64,000 nucleotides of DNA from the NCBI GenBank assembly GCA_012862575.1, contig BLSF01000003.1, positions 186,001 through 250,000 on the forward strand. Direction: 5' to 3'. Position numbers and translations under genes: made by a program. The DNA comes from Parietichytrium sp. I65-24A. Lineage: Eukaryota; Sar; Bigyra; Thraustochytrida; Thraustochytriidae. Under the pieces are notes generated by a model. It had not been told where the DNA came from, ran no database searches, and saw only the letters and a program-made list of their open reading frames with translations. Of this stretch, positions 54,043-62,428 are shown piece after piece. Numbering within the stretch: position 1 is the first letter of the stretch; every line of letters begins with the position of its first letter.

Positions 54043-55097
54043 ATGGACGGCGCTGTGAGTTTGTGGGGGAGTGGGCAGGTTTCAATATTTGTAACTGACG
54101 AAAAGTGCGAAACCACGCTGGTGCCGGGTGCTGATTTCAGCTGCTTCGCGCCGGATCCAGTGGACGATGATCCGCGCAAGGATAACGCCAACAAATGGCA
54201 GATTGATATGGGCCACGCGCCGATGGAAGAGCCGCTGTGCTGCTTGTACGGGGCGATCTGTCCGTGGTGCGCGACTTATCAGATGAGATACCGCGCACTT
54301 CAGGGCAACATGCAGAACTATCAGTGTTGCCAGGGGTACTTTACGATGTGCTGCATCAATCCAGGCAATATGGGCGAGTCGAGCTGCCCAGTAAGTTGAT
54401 TTTGCTTTTTTTCTTCCCAATCTGCAGGCAGTATGTTATCTCACTATTCTTGCCTCTTGGACAGGAATTCTGCCTGTGCCTGGAATCTTGCTGCTGTCTT
54501 TCCTGCGCGGTCTCAGCAACCAGGTTCTACATCATGGATCAGTACAACATTGTATCCGTAAGTTGCAAGCTGACTAGCGTGATAAAACAGAGACTTTGCG
54601 TTGCGCCTGTGTGCTAAGATACGTGCCATTTGTCTTGTCTTTTCCGATTTCAGGATCCATGCGACAACAGAATCATCCGTTTCAACAACTGTGTCCAATT
54701 GTTGAGCTGTGTTTTGGAGTAAGTTTTCGGTTCGGAAGGAAAAACGCGTATGATGCTTGCGCGCCGATACCTAACACCAAGTCTACTTGGCAGCATTCTG
54801 GCAATCTGTATTCAAGAGCTCCGTGATGCGGCCCACATTCTGGACTTAATTGCAAAGTGCGTGTACTTGACCACTTTGGGTTGCATGACCGCTCAGCAGC
54901 ACCGCGAGCTCGAGTGGCGCGCAAAGCAGGCAACCCATGGCGCAGGTATGCAGCAGGCACCTGTCGAAATGGAAATGAGCAGGAACGACAACATGCACCA
55001 GCAGCAGCAGCAGATGCAGTACTCTGCTCAAACCCAGCAGCAACAGTACCACGAGGGCCTCCCAGTTGCTGAAGCAAAGCCAGTCGGCCGTATCTAA
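54043..55097 (+). CDS. PLAC8-family cysteine-rich protein
   Basis: Four exons, 54043-54390, 54465-54557, 54654-54718 and 54794-55097, with introns of 74, 96 and 75 bases; every donor is GTAAGT and all phases agree. 269 residues. The PLAC8 pattern is clear: CCLYGAICPWCATYQMR, CCINPG, then ESCCCLSCAVSATRFYIMD, DPCDNRIIRFNNCVQ and a helix with DLIAKCVYLTTLGCM. The tail (about 205-265) is Gln-, Met- and His-rich and probably disordered. PLAC8 proteins sit at membranes and are linked to metal (cadmium, zinc) transport or cell-size control in plants; the role in this organism is unknown. Four exons make it the most intron-rich gene here. Confidence 0.9.
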
Positions 55098-55468
55098 TCA
55101 TCTTCTCGTGTCTTCAACAATCCCCTTTTCCCATTTCCTTCTTTCTCACCGTCTTCATCCTCGCCTCCCATGTCTGAGACGGTCTCCAATGCCAAAAGTG
55201 CCAAGGGTTGCAAAATTCAACAAAAACAAGCCCTATGCATCCCTATGCCCTGCGCAATTAATAGCTAGCCTGCCTAGTTATCACTCGTATACTCGTCATT
55301 TGACTGTGAGATCTGTGAGATCCGTTCAAGAGTGACTACTCGGCGGTCTAGCCCTCCACTACAATTCCAGATTTCGCTCCAAACCTGGTGTGCGTGCGTG
55401 CAATCAACCACTCAACTCATCATCGAGGAAAGTGAGTGGCGCGCTGAAGGGGGCGCAAAGTTGCAAAG
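55098..55468. other. Short spacer before the TPR gene
   Basis: 3' flank of PLAC8 and leader of the TPR gene, with a GACTGTGA motif at 55302 followed by two GATCTGTGA-like repeats. No gene was seen. Confidence 0.6.
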
Positions 55469-56161
55469 ATGGGCAAAGCCAAGTCGAAACGCAAAACGCA
55501 AGCCTCTCGGAAGAGCAAAGCTGAAGGAGAGCCGGCACCCGAATCAGAGCCAGCGATTGTCAAGCTCGTTGAGAGGGACGTTGTCAATGACGTGCCGCCT
55601 CCGAGATGCACCTGCGGGCAAGGCGTGTTATCAAAGCAAAAGTATCGGCCGCACTTGTGCCCAATCGAGCCCAAGGTCGCCCACAATGTGTACGAGGATC
55701 TGTATCATAATTGTCACGTCCCTGGGCTGTCACTGACGAAAGCTCACGTGACGAAGAGAGTTGAAGCCGCTTGTCTGGTTGACTCGTTGGGTTCGCTGAG
55801 AAGAGTCGTCGCTGCCTCGCCAAAGGAACTGGACGCCGTAGAGTGCGCGAAATGGCTGAAAAAGTACCAGACTCTTGTGAAGCGCTTCGAATCTGACCGA
55901 GATCCGGAGCTTGCTCCCATTTACTCTCGATGCGCTGCGCTTCACCTAGCACTTGAAGAATTCGAGAGCGCAAAGGACTGTGCCATGATTACAACAGAAC
56001 TTGACCCATATTACGCGGCAGCCTGGTTTCAAGCTGCGTTTGCAGAGTTCCGAATGCAAAACGTAGACGAGGCATCCTCGCTATTATTAGAGGGCCTTCG
56101 ATACAACCCGAAAAATGAACGAATGGAAGCCGCGTTGCAATTCATTCTAAAAGGACTATAA
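55469..56161 (+). CDS. Small TPR-containing protein
   Basis: 230 residues, intronless. The N-terminus (1-20) is Lys-rich, then a Cys-containing segment, RCTCGQGVLSKQKYRPHLC (about 46-64), has the spacing of a possible metal site. Residues about 145-225 form at least two TPR-like helix pairs: APIYSRCAALHLALEEFESAK, followed by a second unit with AAWFQAAFAEFRMQN and a third partial one. TPRs bind other proteins, often chaperones. I do not know the family. It converges on the acyltransferase-like gene with only 92 bases between stops. Confidence 0.7.
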   Translation: MGKAKSKRKTQASRKSKAEGEPAPESEPAIVKLVERDVVNDVPPPRCTCGQGVLSKQKYRPHLCPIEPKVAHNVYEDLYHNCHVPGLSLTKAHVTKRVEAACLVDSLGSLRRVVAASPKELDAVECAKWLKKYQTLVKRFESDRDPELAPIYSRCAALHLALEEFESAKDCAMITTELDPYYAAAWFQAAFAEFRMQNVDEASSLLLEGLRYNPKNERMEAALQFILKGL

Positions 56162-56253
56162 TTTTCAACTGATTTTGCCTGAGCTTTTCTGCTATAACGT
56201 TACAACCAGATGCACAGGGGAGTGCCCTTACCTTCGCCATCCGAAATCATTTG

Positions 56254-57720
56254 CTATGCAAACTCTTCACTCCAACAATGGAATAGATAAATCACGATCA
56301 ATAGTCCTGCCACCAAGGAAACAGGGAACGCAGAATTCTCTTTTAGCAGCTTAACCTTGCTTATTTTGAAAGGGGAGCTGCCATTCTCCTCAGTGCCCGG
56401 AGGCGCTTGAGCCATGAGACGCAGCCTAGTCATCACACCATCGTGAAAACGTTTTAATTTCGCAGCATCAAACGCAGGAGCCGGCCCCCCGGTCGTTATG
56501 ACTAGTTCTCCATCGAATGACATGGCAATCGCCGTTGGCTGCAAAGTCTGCGCAAGATTTAAGTACGGCGTCGCCTCCTTCACCACCAGAACATTCGAGT
56601 AAGACTTTTGCAAGGGGCTCACGCCCCAATTGGAGAGAAAACACTTTGTTTGAAAAGCAAATGAGTACTTTGCGAGGCTCATCATGGCTGCAGCCACGAA
56701 CACCATCCACAAGTGGAAGTTCGTCTCTAAAGTTTCGGTGAGTTTTGAGCGAACTTGTGTCGCGGTTTTCCACAGTTCAGCGAGACTCATTTTCCCTCTG
56801 GTTTGCACAACGATGGGAAGCATTGAGGTTGCATGAAAGCCAAGGTGATGCACGCTGAGTGGTTTTGGGTAAAATCTTCTGGTGTCGCCGGATACTGTCA
56901 AGCTGACTGTGTGAACTCCTCTGTTAGTGTCTCCCGCACTGGCAACTTCGGCAAATGAATCCGTCATGCAACTCCCAATTGCTCCTGTAAGAGTTGTGCC
57001 CTTTTCCCTGCAAAACTGTAACAAGCATTGGAGCTCGCCTCGTGAAAGCGTCGAAGCCTGATGCTGAAAATAACACTTCCTTCCCATCTGAGACGCGGCA
57101 ATAGATTTGTCTCTCACAGGAAAGGTCTCTCCGACTTGAAAGTCCTTCGACGAGAAAAGCGCGAAGCCAAACCCTCTCAACTTTTGGGACAGGGGCTGTG
57201 ATGCTAACGCTTGCCAGCACATGGACAAAAGCGACGGGCCCAGAGGCATGGGCTGCTCAAATTCCGAGGGGAGCCGTGACTTTGACATTCTCAGCATGAG
57301 TTCGTGACAAAGCATAGAGAAAGACAGCCCGTCGCATAGTAAATGATCCATGACAACCAGAACATTCCCAGCACTGGAACCTGCTTCACTCCAAGCGATC
57401 CGAAGGGCTGTATCGCCGTCTCGAAGTGGCTCATTCGCAATCTCCTTCCACATAGATCCGTGCCCGCTTCCCGCTGGAAAGACGCGCACTCTCACCTCGC
57501 CTCCATCCTCCAGTCTAGCCCCTCCATCGAGTTTCACACGAGCCCGAGCTGCTTCATGCCTTTGTGCGACCTCCTTCGCCGCTCTCTGCAGCGCTTCCAG
57601 CGCGCTCTCTGCTACTTGGTTCCAACCGCACACTTCCAAACCAAGCCCTAGGCGCCAGCATCCGGCCCGGTCTGATGCGAAGCTGGCCAGCGCCCTTTCA
57701 CTCATGCAAAGTGCGCGCAT
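56254..57720 (-). CDS. CoA-dependent acyltransferase-like protein with C-terminal membrane anchor
   Basis: 488 residues from the ATG at 57720; a second ATG lies six codons in. The condensation/BAHD/alcohol-acetyltransferase superfamily signature HxxxDG is present as H126-L-L-C-D130-G131 after a beta strand (NVLVVMDHLL). The second half has strand-rich sequence with a YPKPLSVHHLG segment and FLSNWGVSP near 370, where the family has its structural DFGWG-type motif. The last 25 residues are one hydrophobic helix (AFPVSLVAGLLIVIYLFHCW) and a short acidic tail, so the protein is probably tail-anchored, with catalysis on the cytosolic face. Substrates could be an alcohol, amine or lipid; nothing in the sequence decides. 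Intronless. Confidence 0.72.
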   Translation of the reverse strand: MRALCMSERALASFASDRAGCWRLGLGLEVCGWNQVAESALEALQRAAKEVAQRHEAARARVKLDGGARLEDGGEVRVRVFPAGSGHGSMWKEIANEPLRDGDTALRIAWSEAGSSAGNVLVVMDHLLCDGLSFSMLCHELMLRMSKSRLPSEFEQPMPLGPSLLSMCWQALASQPLSQKLRGFGFALFSSKDFQVGETFPVRDKSIAASQMGRKCYFQHQASTLSRGELQCLLQFCREKGTTLTGAIGSCMTDSFAEVASAGDTNRGVHTVSLTVSGDTRRFYPKPLSVHHLGFHATSMLPIVVQTRGKMSLAELWKTATQVRSKLTETLETNFHLWMVFVAAAMMSLAKYSFAFQTKCFLSNWGVSPLQKSYSNVLVVKEATPYLNLAQTLQPTAIAMSFDGELVITTGGPAPAFDAAKLKRFHDGVMTRLRLMAQAPPGTEENGSSPFKISKVKLLKENSAFPVSLVAGLLIVIYLFHCWSEEFA

Positions 57721-58128
57721 CGTTCGCAGTTTCCAAGTCCGGCAGACGCTTCTTTCCCTCGAACTGTGTACTCGAGTACTCAGTAAGCAGCAGCTTCACA
57801 GGTCTTCACGCGCCCAAGTTACAAAGTACTCGAGTACCGGCACTGGGTACCTCCCTCCTCCTCACTGGACGGGCATGCATGCGCATACAGTAGCTGTGGG
57901 ACTGCGGGGACGTGGGTAGAGCCGAATGAAATAGTGAAGAATGGACACTGACACCAATAAGAAGGGTCAAAGAAAAGAAGCGAAGAGACAGAGGAGATGG
58001 TGACGCTGCGAGAAAATAGTTTTGTAGTTCACAAGTATATAAGAAGCTCGCAGAACAGCACATAGAAACGAGACTGGAGACAGGAGGCATTTCTCATTTG
58101 CGCAGTCGCGATGGGAGGACCACAGCGT
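57721..58128. other. Spacer between two minus-strand genes
   Basis: Leader of the acyltransferase-like gene, with repeated TACTCGAGTA-like palindromes near 57768-57850 and one GAGTACCGG, then the 3' flank of the surface-protein gene. No gene was seen. Confidence 0.55.
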
Positions 58129-58974
58129 TCAGTTGCGCATGAATACACCAGCACAGAGGGCAACGAAAGCGGCGACGAATGAGGGGGTGGTTGCTGGAGC
58201 GCTGTTGTAGATGATAGGATCGTACACGGCTTTGTTGGCAAATCGTGGGAAACGAAATGTGAAGACGTCTTGGCTTCCAGAGGCAGTCAAGGTTGGGTAC
58301 CCATCAGGAAGGGCAACGTCGGTACCATCAATTTGCACGCTGCTGACGAGATCAAGCTCCACACCTTCTCCCAAATCGTACTTCTTGGAGCTCGAGCTTG
58401 AAGCAGCCCCACTGCCCTTGATTGAGATGGCAAGGTCGAGGTACTCCCCTTGCTCAGTCTTGCACGAAGTTGGCCCAGACTCGCTGTCTGCGCTACAGAA
58501 TGGCCAGTTATCGATCTCGACATCGAACTTTACCCCGCCAACGCGCAGAGACAAAGTCTCGTTTCCGAGAGTGAAGTCGCCCTCCTCTGTGATGATGAAA
58601 GTGGTCACCTTCATCTCCGCCCCGCTGTCCATGGTGGTGTTAAAGACAATGGCATCCAGGCTGGCATCTCCCAAGGTTGCGGTGTAGACCTCACCAAAGT
58701 CAAAGTCCTGGGAAGAGAAGCTGTTGATGGAGTGCTTGACGGAGCTGGATTTGCCCACCTCATTGCCACTAGCATCAACTTCGGTCAGCGAGACGAAGTC
58801 AATCGTGACACGGTTTGGGTCGTTGGACGTGTTCTCAGTGGTGGCGACCGTCATCTTGCCAGAGGAGCCCAGGATGTCGACGTAGACGTTGCTGCCCGTC
58901 ATGCTAACGTCTTTCGCGGAAGTCACGCCGGAGAGGCATCCGAGTCCAAGAGCAGTTGCCGTCGAAAATCTCAT
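58129..58974 (-). CDS. Secreted or GPI-anchored surface protein, unknown family
   Basis: 281 residues from the ATG at 58974; the first in-frame GTG upstream is not a convincing start. An N-terminal signal peptide is seen (MRFSTATALGLGCLSG, likely cleaved after TSA). The body is rich in Thr, Ser, Val and Asp with alternating strand pattern and several NxT/NxS sites, typical of a glycosylated beta-sandwich ectodomain. Two Cys near residue 160 may pair. A Ser-rich linker is followed by a YDLGEGVELDL segment. The last 18 residues (SFVAAFVALCAGVFMRN) are hydrophobic with little after them, as for a GPI signal. Abundant C-ending codons suggest strong expression. A long plus-strand frame opposite is a shadow. 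Confidence 0.78.
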   Translation of the reverse strand: MRFSTATALGLGCLSGVTSAKDVSMTGSNVYVDILGSSGKMTVATTENTSNDPNRVTIDFVSLTEVDASGNEVGKSSSVKHSINSFSSQDFDFGEVYTATLGDASLDAIVFNTTMDSGAEMKVTTFIITEEGDFTLGNETLSLRVGGVKFDVEIDNWPFCSADSESGPTSCKTEQGEYLDLAISIKGSGAASSSSSKKYDLGEGVELDLVSSVQIDGTDVALPDGYPTLTASGSQDVFTFRFPRFANKAVYDPIIYNSAPATTPSFVAAFVALCAGVFMRN

Positions 58975-60773
58975 CTTTGCAACGTTGCGTGCCACGGGTG
59001 TTGCTTTCTAGATCTTTTGCTTTCTGCACACTTTGCCTGTTTGGGGTCTGCTCCAAGTCGAGTGACTTCGAATCAAACTCCACTCCTCCTTTCTCCGAGA
59101 CTTTGGGTTTTTGGTGATGTGCCACACGAAGTGAGCATTAGGAGTAAGCGCCAGCAGTCGTGAAATCTTGCCTTTCTCGAGAGTTTCAGACGCCAGCATC
59201 GCCGACTCGGAGGGCTCAAAAAAGTGCTTCAAATCTCCACCATGTTAGTCAGAAAAGCTTGAGTCGGAGGTACAAGTGGCTCACACAACTTTGCCAGTGG
59301 GCAAAGAAATGACACCAAATGAACTATAAAACCAAGTTTGTTCAGTCGGGGGCTAAGCTTAATCTTTAGCGAACAGTGCCTCCTCGAAAAGATGTTGGAT
59401 CTCTGCAACTCCCACCACTCCCACAACGCCTGACAAAATGAGTTTGCTTTCAGAGTATGCCATGCCGCCAGCTGGCGAACACCTGCAAGTGCCGCACAAG
59501 AGCATCGTGACTATTCGTGAGTGGGCAGAGTGGGCTGTAGGACCCCAAAGCACAACTCTCACCGCAAGTTGACTGTTTATCGATCGAATATTTGCACCCG
59601 CCTTTCGCACTCGCAGCCAATTATATCCATCCAGCAACTGCGCTGCATTGTATTGCAACTTTTTTTACACAAAGCGAGATCAAGGCAATAATCGACGAGT
59701 AAAATAGGAGGATTTTCTCGACGATGGCTCTCTCTACCACACGGCTAGTGCACTAGCCGCCATTAGCCGCCCCAAAGACACTTTCAATCTCGCAGTCAAG
59801 AGTTGTGCAATAGTAGTGGCATTACTGGTACACATAATGTGCAAGTGTGTGATAGACGATGCCTAACCGCAAGTTGGCAAGAAATTGTCCCACCCACGCC
59901 CGACCAAACCTGCTCTCAAAACACTCACAAGCTGCAACTTTCCTGAATCATAAAATTCGTTTTTGGAATGTGGGGCAGTCATATCTTGTGAGAATCGCGA
60001 GTCGTGAGTGCTTTTGCGTCTTGATTGCTTGACAAGTTTTGCAAACGTATGCACAAATCGCCGGTTGCTGGGTACATTGCTCTTCAGGTCCAGTTCAAGT
60101 TGCTAAGCGTATAAGTACTTAGGCCAAACTGAGATTCCAATCCCTTTTACCGACTCTTTTAATCAGAACACTAACGTAATATCGTGCTCCGATATTTCAT
60201 AGTATTTAAAAATTAACTGCTCCGCATAACCATGTGCACTTCAAAATCCCTTTGCGCATCGCAAATCCTGATCCTACCGAGGACTCCCTAGTTCATGGAC
60301 TGTGACTTCATGTCGCAGTGTGTAGTAAGGCCACATATGCATCTCCACAAAGGACGAGATCCCCCTTTCACCACTTTCAAAGCTACTATTGTCAGATGCA
60401 ACTCGAATACTACAGTTCTACTCAGATCTTACGGTACACACGTAAGGTGCACAGTTTCACTAGTAAAATTAAGCGCTTTTATGCATTGTGAGACCAAATG
60501 TCTTGCGAGCGAGTGAACAGAGGGACAGAAGATGTGCACTACTGACACTACGAACGACTCGTGAGAAATTGCCCGCAAAAGAAGCAAAGCATAGCAAAAC
60601 ACCGAGGAGAAGCGCCTCATTCATAGTGAAACTGCGAGAGTCGTGGGCGTCGTTTGCGCTGTATAAAGTGTATAAAGGCTTCTGAAACGCAGCTCGAGAC
60701 GTCGGAGACGTCGGAGACGAAGGCTGGGACGGCAGAAGGCAACGCGGAAGGAAGCAGGAAGACGAGACGAAAG
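58975..60773. other. Divergent spacer before the TIR-like gene
   Basis: About 1.8 kb with the promoter of the surface-protein gene, several overlapping open frames on the minus strand (59008-59660) that look partly protein-like but change frame, GACTGTGA at 60298 and a 9-base repeat at 60696-60722. No gene could be supported. Confidence 0.5.
60696..60722. repeat. Tandem 9-mer GAGACGTCG in a gene leader
   Basis: Three copies of a 9-base unit, 52-78 bases before the TIR-like start codon. Confidence 0.88.
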
Positions 60774-62324
60774 ATGCGCAAGTCGATTCGCACCTCGTTG
60801 AGGAAGATCGCATTCAGACTTTCGATCGGCCGCGTGCGCAAAGACGTGGAGGATGTTGCGTCCAAGAGCGATGCGATCGTGGAGAGCGTGAGGAAAATCC
60901 ACGAGTCCGATGACTTTCGCATTGGCTTCAGCGGCTTTGAAAAACCGCCCGGAATTTCCCCGGAGGACGAGATGGAGGAGGTCTCGGCAGAGTTGCCTCG
61001 TGGTCTGGAAACGAGTGGCGCAGAGGGAGATGAGAGATTGACCATGGCAACGCGACTATTGAAACGCGAAGCTTATTTGAGACACTTGATTGGCTTTCTA
61101 TCCTCAACGGAAACAAACGCAAACGTTCACAGCGTCAAGTACGCAGACGAGCATACAGAGTTGCAGCGGCTCGCAGCAGAAGCAGAGACTGTTGCGCTTG
61201 ATCTCAAGCAATCCAAGTATGAGTGGTTCGATCTGAGATGTGAAGAGGTCGCAGCGAAGGCAGCAAGCTTGAAGCGCGTCGCCGACCGATGCAAAGCACC
61301 AAAGATGGAGATTGTCCGTCATTTAAAGGAGATGGCGGGCTGTCGCAACAAAATTTTCGAATTAGAAAATGAGGCCACCGTCGTGGTCCGACAAGATTAC
61401 CCAGGTACGACAGCGCCAAACCACCAACAACTCATCGCGCACCTCACATTCTCGGAGGAGGTTCTGGCCAGGCAATGGGATTCCCAAGCTGAGAAGAAGG
61501 GATTGAACCCAGCTGAAATTTTCAGCTACGTCCAAACAACAAAAGTCCTATTTTCCTTCGCCTCCAGAGACGGTGGGCTTCAAGAAGCCCTTGCTATGAA
61601 GCAATCGTTGTTGGAAAATTTGGGACTGAGCACCAAAGAAGTTTACATTGACTGTGACAACCTTTCCAGTCATCGCTGCACCCACATCGAAAGGCGTGGA
61701 GACCATAACATAGTGCTGAACCCTCACTGGGCAGAGTTCTACCTTTTTGCCGCAATGATGGCTCACGTAGTTGTCTTTGTCGTGGATGACGCCTGGAGAC
61801 AGTCTCAATGGTGCCAGAATGAAAACTCTTTGTTCTTGGAGCACATGTTTAAATCATACTTTAGCGGAGCGGATGCCAAAACCTTTTACGGATCCGAATT
61901 TGATTTGATCATTGCATACCACAAGGTCACAAGTGTTCTCACGGACGCACAAGTCGTCGAATTGGTGAACGACATCAATTCGGCCATCGAAGAAGCTGTG
62001 TTGAAACCCATGATGGACATGGGAGTTCCAGAGTCAAAGCCGATTCGATTTATCGACTGGGGGGACCATACCAGCCTCAGCACACTCGTTGAGGAGGGAA
62101 TCAACCGCGTCAAAGAAGATTGCAAGACAGATCTATCCCCGGAACTGTATCAGCAAGCCATTTGCAACATGTACGTGGAGCATTGGCGAGACCTTGCCAT
62201 GAGCAACTTGAAACTTGATGGGCACGTTTGCCCTGGTGACGAGCCTCCAATTGCAAAACGAAACTCAAAGCGCGCCTCAAAACGCGCCTCTCTCGCTCAG
62301 CAGGCCGAGCTTGTTCAATCGTAG
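60774..62324 (+). CDS. TIR-like domain protein with coiled-coil N-terminus
   Basis: 516 residues from the ATG at 60774; codons upstream are open but without ATG. Residues 1-35 are basic, and about 85-240 is helical. From residue 258 the sequence follows a Toll/interleukin-1 receptor fold: strand A VLFSFASRDGG, a helix, strand B KEVYIDCDNLSS, a helix with NPHWAEFYLFAAMMA, strand D HVVVFVVDDAW, then SQWCQNEN (W346, C347, E350), where many TIR domains have S-x-WC-x2-E with a Glu used for NAD cleavage. Further helices follow to about 470, and a basic tail. TIR domains signal by oligomerising or by cleaving NAD; which applies here is open. It converges on the EF-hand gene with a 104-base gap. Intronless. 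Confidence 0.7.
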   Translation: MRKSIRTSLRKIAFRLSIGRVRKDVEDVASKSDAIVESVRKIHESDDFRIGFSGFEKPPGISPEDEMEEVSAELPRGLETSGAEGDERLTMATRLLKREAYLRHLIGFLSSTETNANVHSVKYADEHTELQRLAAEAETVALDLKQSKYEWFDLRCEEVAAKAASLKRVADRCKAPKMEIVRHLKEMAGCRNKIFELENEATVVVRQDYPGTTAPNHQQLIAHLTFSEEVLARQWDSQAEKKGLNPAEIFSYVQTTKVLFSFASRDGGLQEALAMKQSLLENLGLSTKEVYIDCDNLSSHRCTHIERRGDHNIVLNPHWAEFYLFAAMMAHVVVFVVDDAWRQSQWCQNENSLFLEHMFKSYFSGADAKTFYGSEFDLIIAYHKVTSVLTDAQVVELVNDINSAIEEAVLKPMMDMGVPESKPIRFIDWGDHTSLSTLVEEGINRVKEDCKTDLSPELYQQAICNMYVEHWRDLAMSNLKLDGHVCPGDEPPIAKRNSKRASKRASLAQQAELVQS

Positions 62325-62428
62325 ACAAGTTGAAGAAATGCACCTAATCATTTGGCCCCTCGAGAACATCACGTATTTCGCTTTTTAGAAGTAATTCACG
62401 ATCAATCAAAAATTGAATTAAGACAATA

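Noticed and set aside
59438-59572. 44-codon plus-strand ATG frame with a GTGAGT donor inside
   Set aside because: No downstream exon in phase could be found, and the length alone is not evidence.
59008-59660. Overlapping minus-strand frames between the surface-protein and TIR-like genes
   Set aside because: Three frames look partly protein-like but follow each other without possible introns; chance or a very old relic cannot be told apart.
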